From assembly GCA_029882955.1 (NCBI GenBank), contig JAOUJX010000029.1, forward strand, positions 1 through 18,593: a stretch of 18,593 bases of DNA. Direction: 5' to 3'. The notes below the pieces were generated by a model. That model was given only the letters and a program-made list of their open reading frames with translations. It was not told the DNA's origin and made no database searches. Source of the DNA: Gammaproteobacteria bacterium (GTDB lineage: Bacteria; Pseudomonadota; Gammaproteobacteria; GCA-001735895). Within the stretch, counting starts at the first letter, position 1. Every line of letters starts with the position of its first letter. Both the position numbers and the translations under genes were made by a program. Below, piece by piece: positions 16,999 through 18,593 of this stretch.

Positions 16999-17805
16999 TT
17001 ATCTTGGCGGATCTGGTATAAGCCCTTTGCCGGTTGTGAAAAGTTCGGCAATCCATTTTTTAAAATCTTTATACCAAATATCCATTGGTCTGGTGCTTTC
17101 GGCCTCTTGCTTTTTGATAGCGCGCATTAACTTTTTGATGTCTTTATTGGTCTTTGGATCTAGATTGTTGAATTTAAATCCAAATTCACTCACCCCTGGC
17201 TTTCCAAAGTAAACAATTTCGCCTTCAATTTTGAGACTAAAATTCAAATGGGTGAAAGAGATGTGACCATGCTTTTTTAAGTCGGTATTCATATCGGACA
17301 ATACGTAAGCGCCTCCCTCAGCAATATCAGAAAGTTTGATATCGTGTATTCCCGATTCATCTTCAAATTTGGCATTCATGTCTACTTTATATCTGGTTTT
17401 ACTCTCCCACCAGCGTAGCTTTGGATCCATATAAGCTACTCGTACAGCAGGGATTAAAAAGTAAGTAACGACACTGATATTCAAGACGATAAACAAGGAT
17501 ATCAGTGGTAGGGAAACCACATCGGGAATTTCCTGGTGGCCTCTGATATGAGTGAATAAAACATACCCTTCTATTAATATAAAAACTGGTAGCGACCACC
17601 TTTTTACCATCCAAATGGCAAATCCGGCTATCGGAAAAAGCAGGAAGAATTCGAGCACATTCACGAAGTTTTCATGCCCAAAGAACATTTGGGTAAATAC
17701 AAAAATATCTGTATCGGTCCTATAGGCGTAGAGAACAATTTTGGGAAGGGGTTCAAGTAAGTGTAGAAGGGCTAATATGACAATTGGCCATGGTTTTCTA
17801 TGCAT
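16999..17805 (-). CDS. Four-helix membrane protein with degenerate PilZ-like C-terminal domain
   Basis: This 268-residue protein has four predicted helices (about 7-27, 48-67, 72-88, 97-120) and a cytoplasmic tail from about 128. The tail looks like a PilZ domain: WWESKTRYKVDMNAKF (132-147) sits where the RxxxR motif is expected, and LSDIAEGGAYV (158-168) resembles DxSxxG. However, the arginine pair is not canonical and the serine is alanine, so cyclic-di-GMP binding may be weak or lost. It has a PilZ-type beta-barrel ending EFGFKF (207-212). ATG 17805 has GGAG eight bases upstream and a strong sigma-70-like promoter about 100 bases further on. The gene stands alone on the minus strand between converging kinase and tandem EAL genes. 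It may relay cyclic-di-GMP levels to an envelope process. This is inferred from domain and context only. Confidence 0.82.
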   Translation of the reverse strand: MHRKPWPIVILALLHLLEPLPKIVLYAYRTDTDIFVFTQMFFGHENFVNVLEFFLLFPIAGFAIWMVKRWSLPVFILIEGYVLFTHIRGHQEIPDVVSLPLISLFIVLNISVVTYFLIPAVRVAYMDPKLRWWESKTRYKVDMNAKFEDESGIHDIKLSDIAEGGAYVLSDMNTDLKKHGHISFTHLNFSLKIEGEIVYFGKPGVSEFGFKFNNLDPKTNKDIKKLMRAIKKQEAESTRPMDIWYKDFKKWIAELFTTGKGLIPDPPR

Positions 17806-17902
17806 GAATAAATCTCCGTGTGAAAGCTGAAGAAAGTTAAGATTATTAAATATCCCAACAAGCTTTTTAGTGGACAGCTTTACATTATTTATTTGATATA
17901 AA

Positions 17903-17930
17903 ATTATAATGGTAAATTATTTGAATACAA
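17903..17930 (-). promoter_or_regulatory. Sigma-70-type promoter of the PilZ-like gene
   Basis: On the minus strand TTGTAT (17930-17925) and a perfect TATAAT (17908-17903) are separated by 16 bases in an AT-rich stretch. Transcription would start near 17896, giving a leader of about 90 bases before the ATG at 17805. This is the best promoter match in the window. Confidence 0.65.
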
Positions 17931-18040
17931 TAAGTTAAGGCAACTATCTCTCCTAAATTATAGATATTTATCTTGTCACAGCTGATAGATTTTCGTGCAT
18001 TACTTTATATATCAATGACCGCACCTGGCCGACAGTACTC

Positions 18041-18128
18041 GTTCCCAACTGCTAAATGAATGACAGCTAACTGGAAAGCTGACCTTTGTTTTTATCCTGG
18101 CAACTTCTTCAGTCGACCCTGAGCAGTC
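18041..18128 (+). repeat. Dispersed intergenic repeat, copy C
   Basis: It matches copy B over its full length and copy A over the core. CAGCT and AGCTG flank the loop AACTGGAA, giving the clearest hairpin of the three. It lies between the PilZ-like gene and the EAL gene. It is bracketed by two shorter fragments of the same element. Confidence 0.72.
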
Positions 18129-18191
18129 GTATGACTAATACCATTTAACTGGCAGCCGGAGTTTATTGAAATGGACTACAAATAACTTTCA

Positions 18192-18593
18192 TCACCTTTT
18201 TGCGAGGACAAGTAACTCATCTAGTGGTTGTGGTTTTTCGATACCATATCCCTGAGCATAGTTAACCCCGATCTCTCTCAACATACCCTTGATCTCATCA
18301 TTCTCGACAAACTCGGCGATGGTCTGCATGCCCATCACCTGACCAATATCATTAATCGATTTCACCATCGCGTGATCGATCGGATCATCGACCATGTCTT
18401 TTACGAACATACCATCGATTTTCAGATAATCGACCGGCAGTTTCTTTAAATAGCCAAATGATGATAATCCACTACCAAAATCATCCAGTGCAAAATGACA
18501 GCCGACCTGCTTGAGGACTTCGATAAATGTAATCGCCGCACTTAGATTTGAAATAGCTACGGTTTCGGTTACTTCAAAACAGATCTTGCTCGG
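18192..18593 (-). CDS. EAL-domain cyclic-di-GMP phosphodiesterase, N-terminus outside the window
   Basis: The frame is open from the right edge to TGA at 18192-18194, giving the last 133 residues of a longer protein; the ATG at 18410 is internal. The visible part is the second half of an EAL domain. It has FEVTETVAI (metal-binding glutamate), ALDDFGSGLSSF (the DDFGTG loop, with both aspartates), DYLKIDG (catalytic lysine), TIAEFVEN (glutamate) and YAQGYGIEKPQPL (the QGY...P end). All the catalytic residues expected in this half are present, so an active phosphodiesterase is plausible. The EAL tetrad itself, any GGDEF partner and any sensor domain lie outside the window. The stop comes right after the domain, so nothing follows it. 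Together with the HD-GYP and PilZ-like genes it makes a local cyclic-di-GMP cluster. Confidence 0.92.
   Translation of the reverse strand, partial: PSKICFEVTETVAISNLSAAITFIEVLKQVGCHFALDDFGSGLSSFGYLKKLPVDYLKIDGMFVKDMVDDPIDHAMVKSINDIGQVMGMQTIAEFVENDEIKGMLREIGVNYAQGYGIEKPQPLDELLVLAKR

Larger units (their letters stand above)
17806..18191. other. Intergenic region upstream of the PilZ-like gene
   Basis: There is no gene. The left part, about 17820-17960, is very AT-rich and contains the promoter of the PilZ-like gene. The right part holds repeat copy C (18041-18128) flanked by two fragments of the same element: 18014-18034 (AATGACCGC, CTGGCCGACA) and about 18147-18162 (TTAACTGGCAGCCGGA). No terminator is recognisable after the EAL gene, which ends at 18192 and would read into this region on the minus strand. 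Confidence 0.5.

Noticed and set aside
13900..18128. Integron attC sites or a cassette array
   Set aside because: The repeats separate single genes, but I find no RYYYAAC/GTTRRRY pair in them and no integrase, and the genes are in mixed orientation.
13861..18162. CRISPR array
   Set aside because: Copies are far apart, diverged and separated by full genes, with no regular spacers.

Overview
The window looks like chromosomal DNA of a gammaproteobacterium. The evidence is the dense two-component and cyclic-di-GMP gene set, a gamma+alpha-fused KorA, an RnfB-type Fe-S protein and Shine-Dalgarno-led genes. I cannot fix a genus. An autotrophic or sulfur-oxidising lifestyle is only an inference from the 2-oxoacid:ferredoxin oxidoreductase.

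Left part (1-8933, all minus strand) is one tightly packed cluster transcribed right to left: korA, korB, an 833-residue protein of unknown family ending in a single-cluster ferredoxin domain, an RnfB-like polyferredoxin with one membrane anchor, and a very long protein related to pyruvate:ferredoxin oxidoreductase that runs off the left edge. Stops and starts overlap by 1-8 bases at three junctions and are 11 bases apart at the fourth, so this is almost certainly one operon. KorA/KorB form the thiamine-diphosphate core that interconverts 2-oxoglutarate (or a similar 2-oxoacid) and succinyl-CoA using ferredoxin. The three further Fe-S proteins look like a dedicated electron-transfer apparatus for it. 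This is the strongest candidate here for an under-described system.

Middle part (8934-10865): a 390-base non-coding interval carrying an 11-base perfect inverted repeat leads to a plus-strand lipoprotein. It has a lipobox, one PKD-type domain and seven repeats of about 50 residues that should close into a seven-bladed beta-propeller. It converges on the next gene.

Right part (10866-18593) is a signalling island: a membrane histidine kinase without receiver co-transcribed behind a GAF/HD-GYP phosphodiesterase (minus strand); a large soluble PAS hybrid histidine kinase (plus); a four-helix membrane protein with a PilZ-like tail (minus); and the C-terminal end of an EAL phosphodiesterase entering from the right edge (minus). 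HD-GYP, PilZ-like and EAL proteins together point to cyclic-di-GMP control. The intergenic gaps of this half hold a related family of imperfect palindromic repeats in direct orientation (three good copies plus fragments). Two of them bracket the hybrid kinase gene and another lies between the PilZ-like and EAL genes.

I saw no tRNA, rRNA, CRISPR array, insertion sequence or prophage gene.
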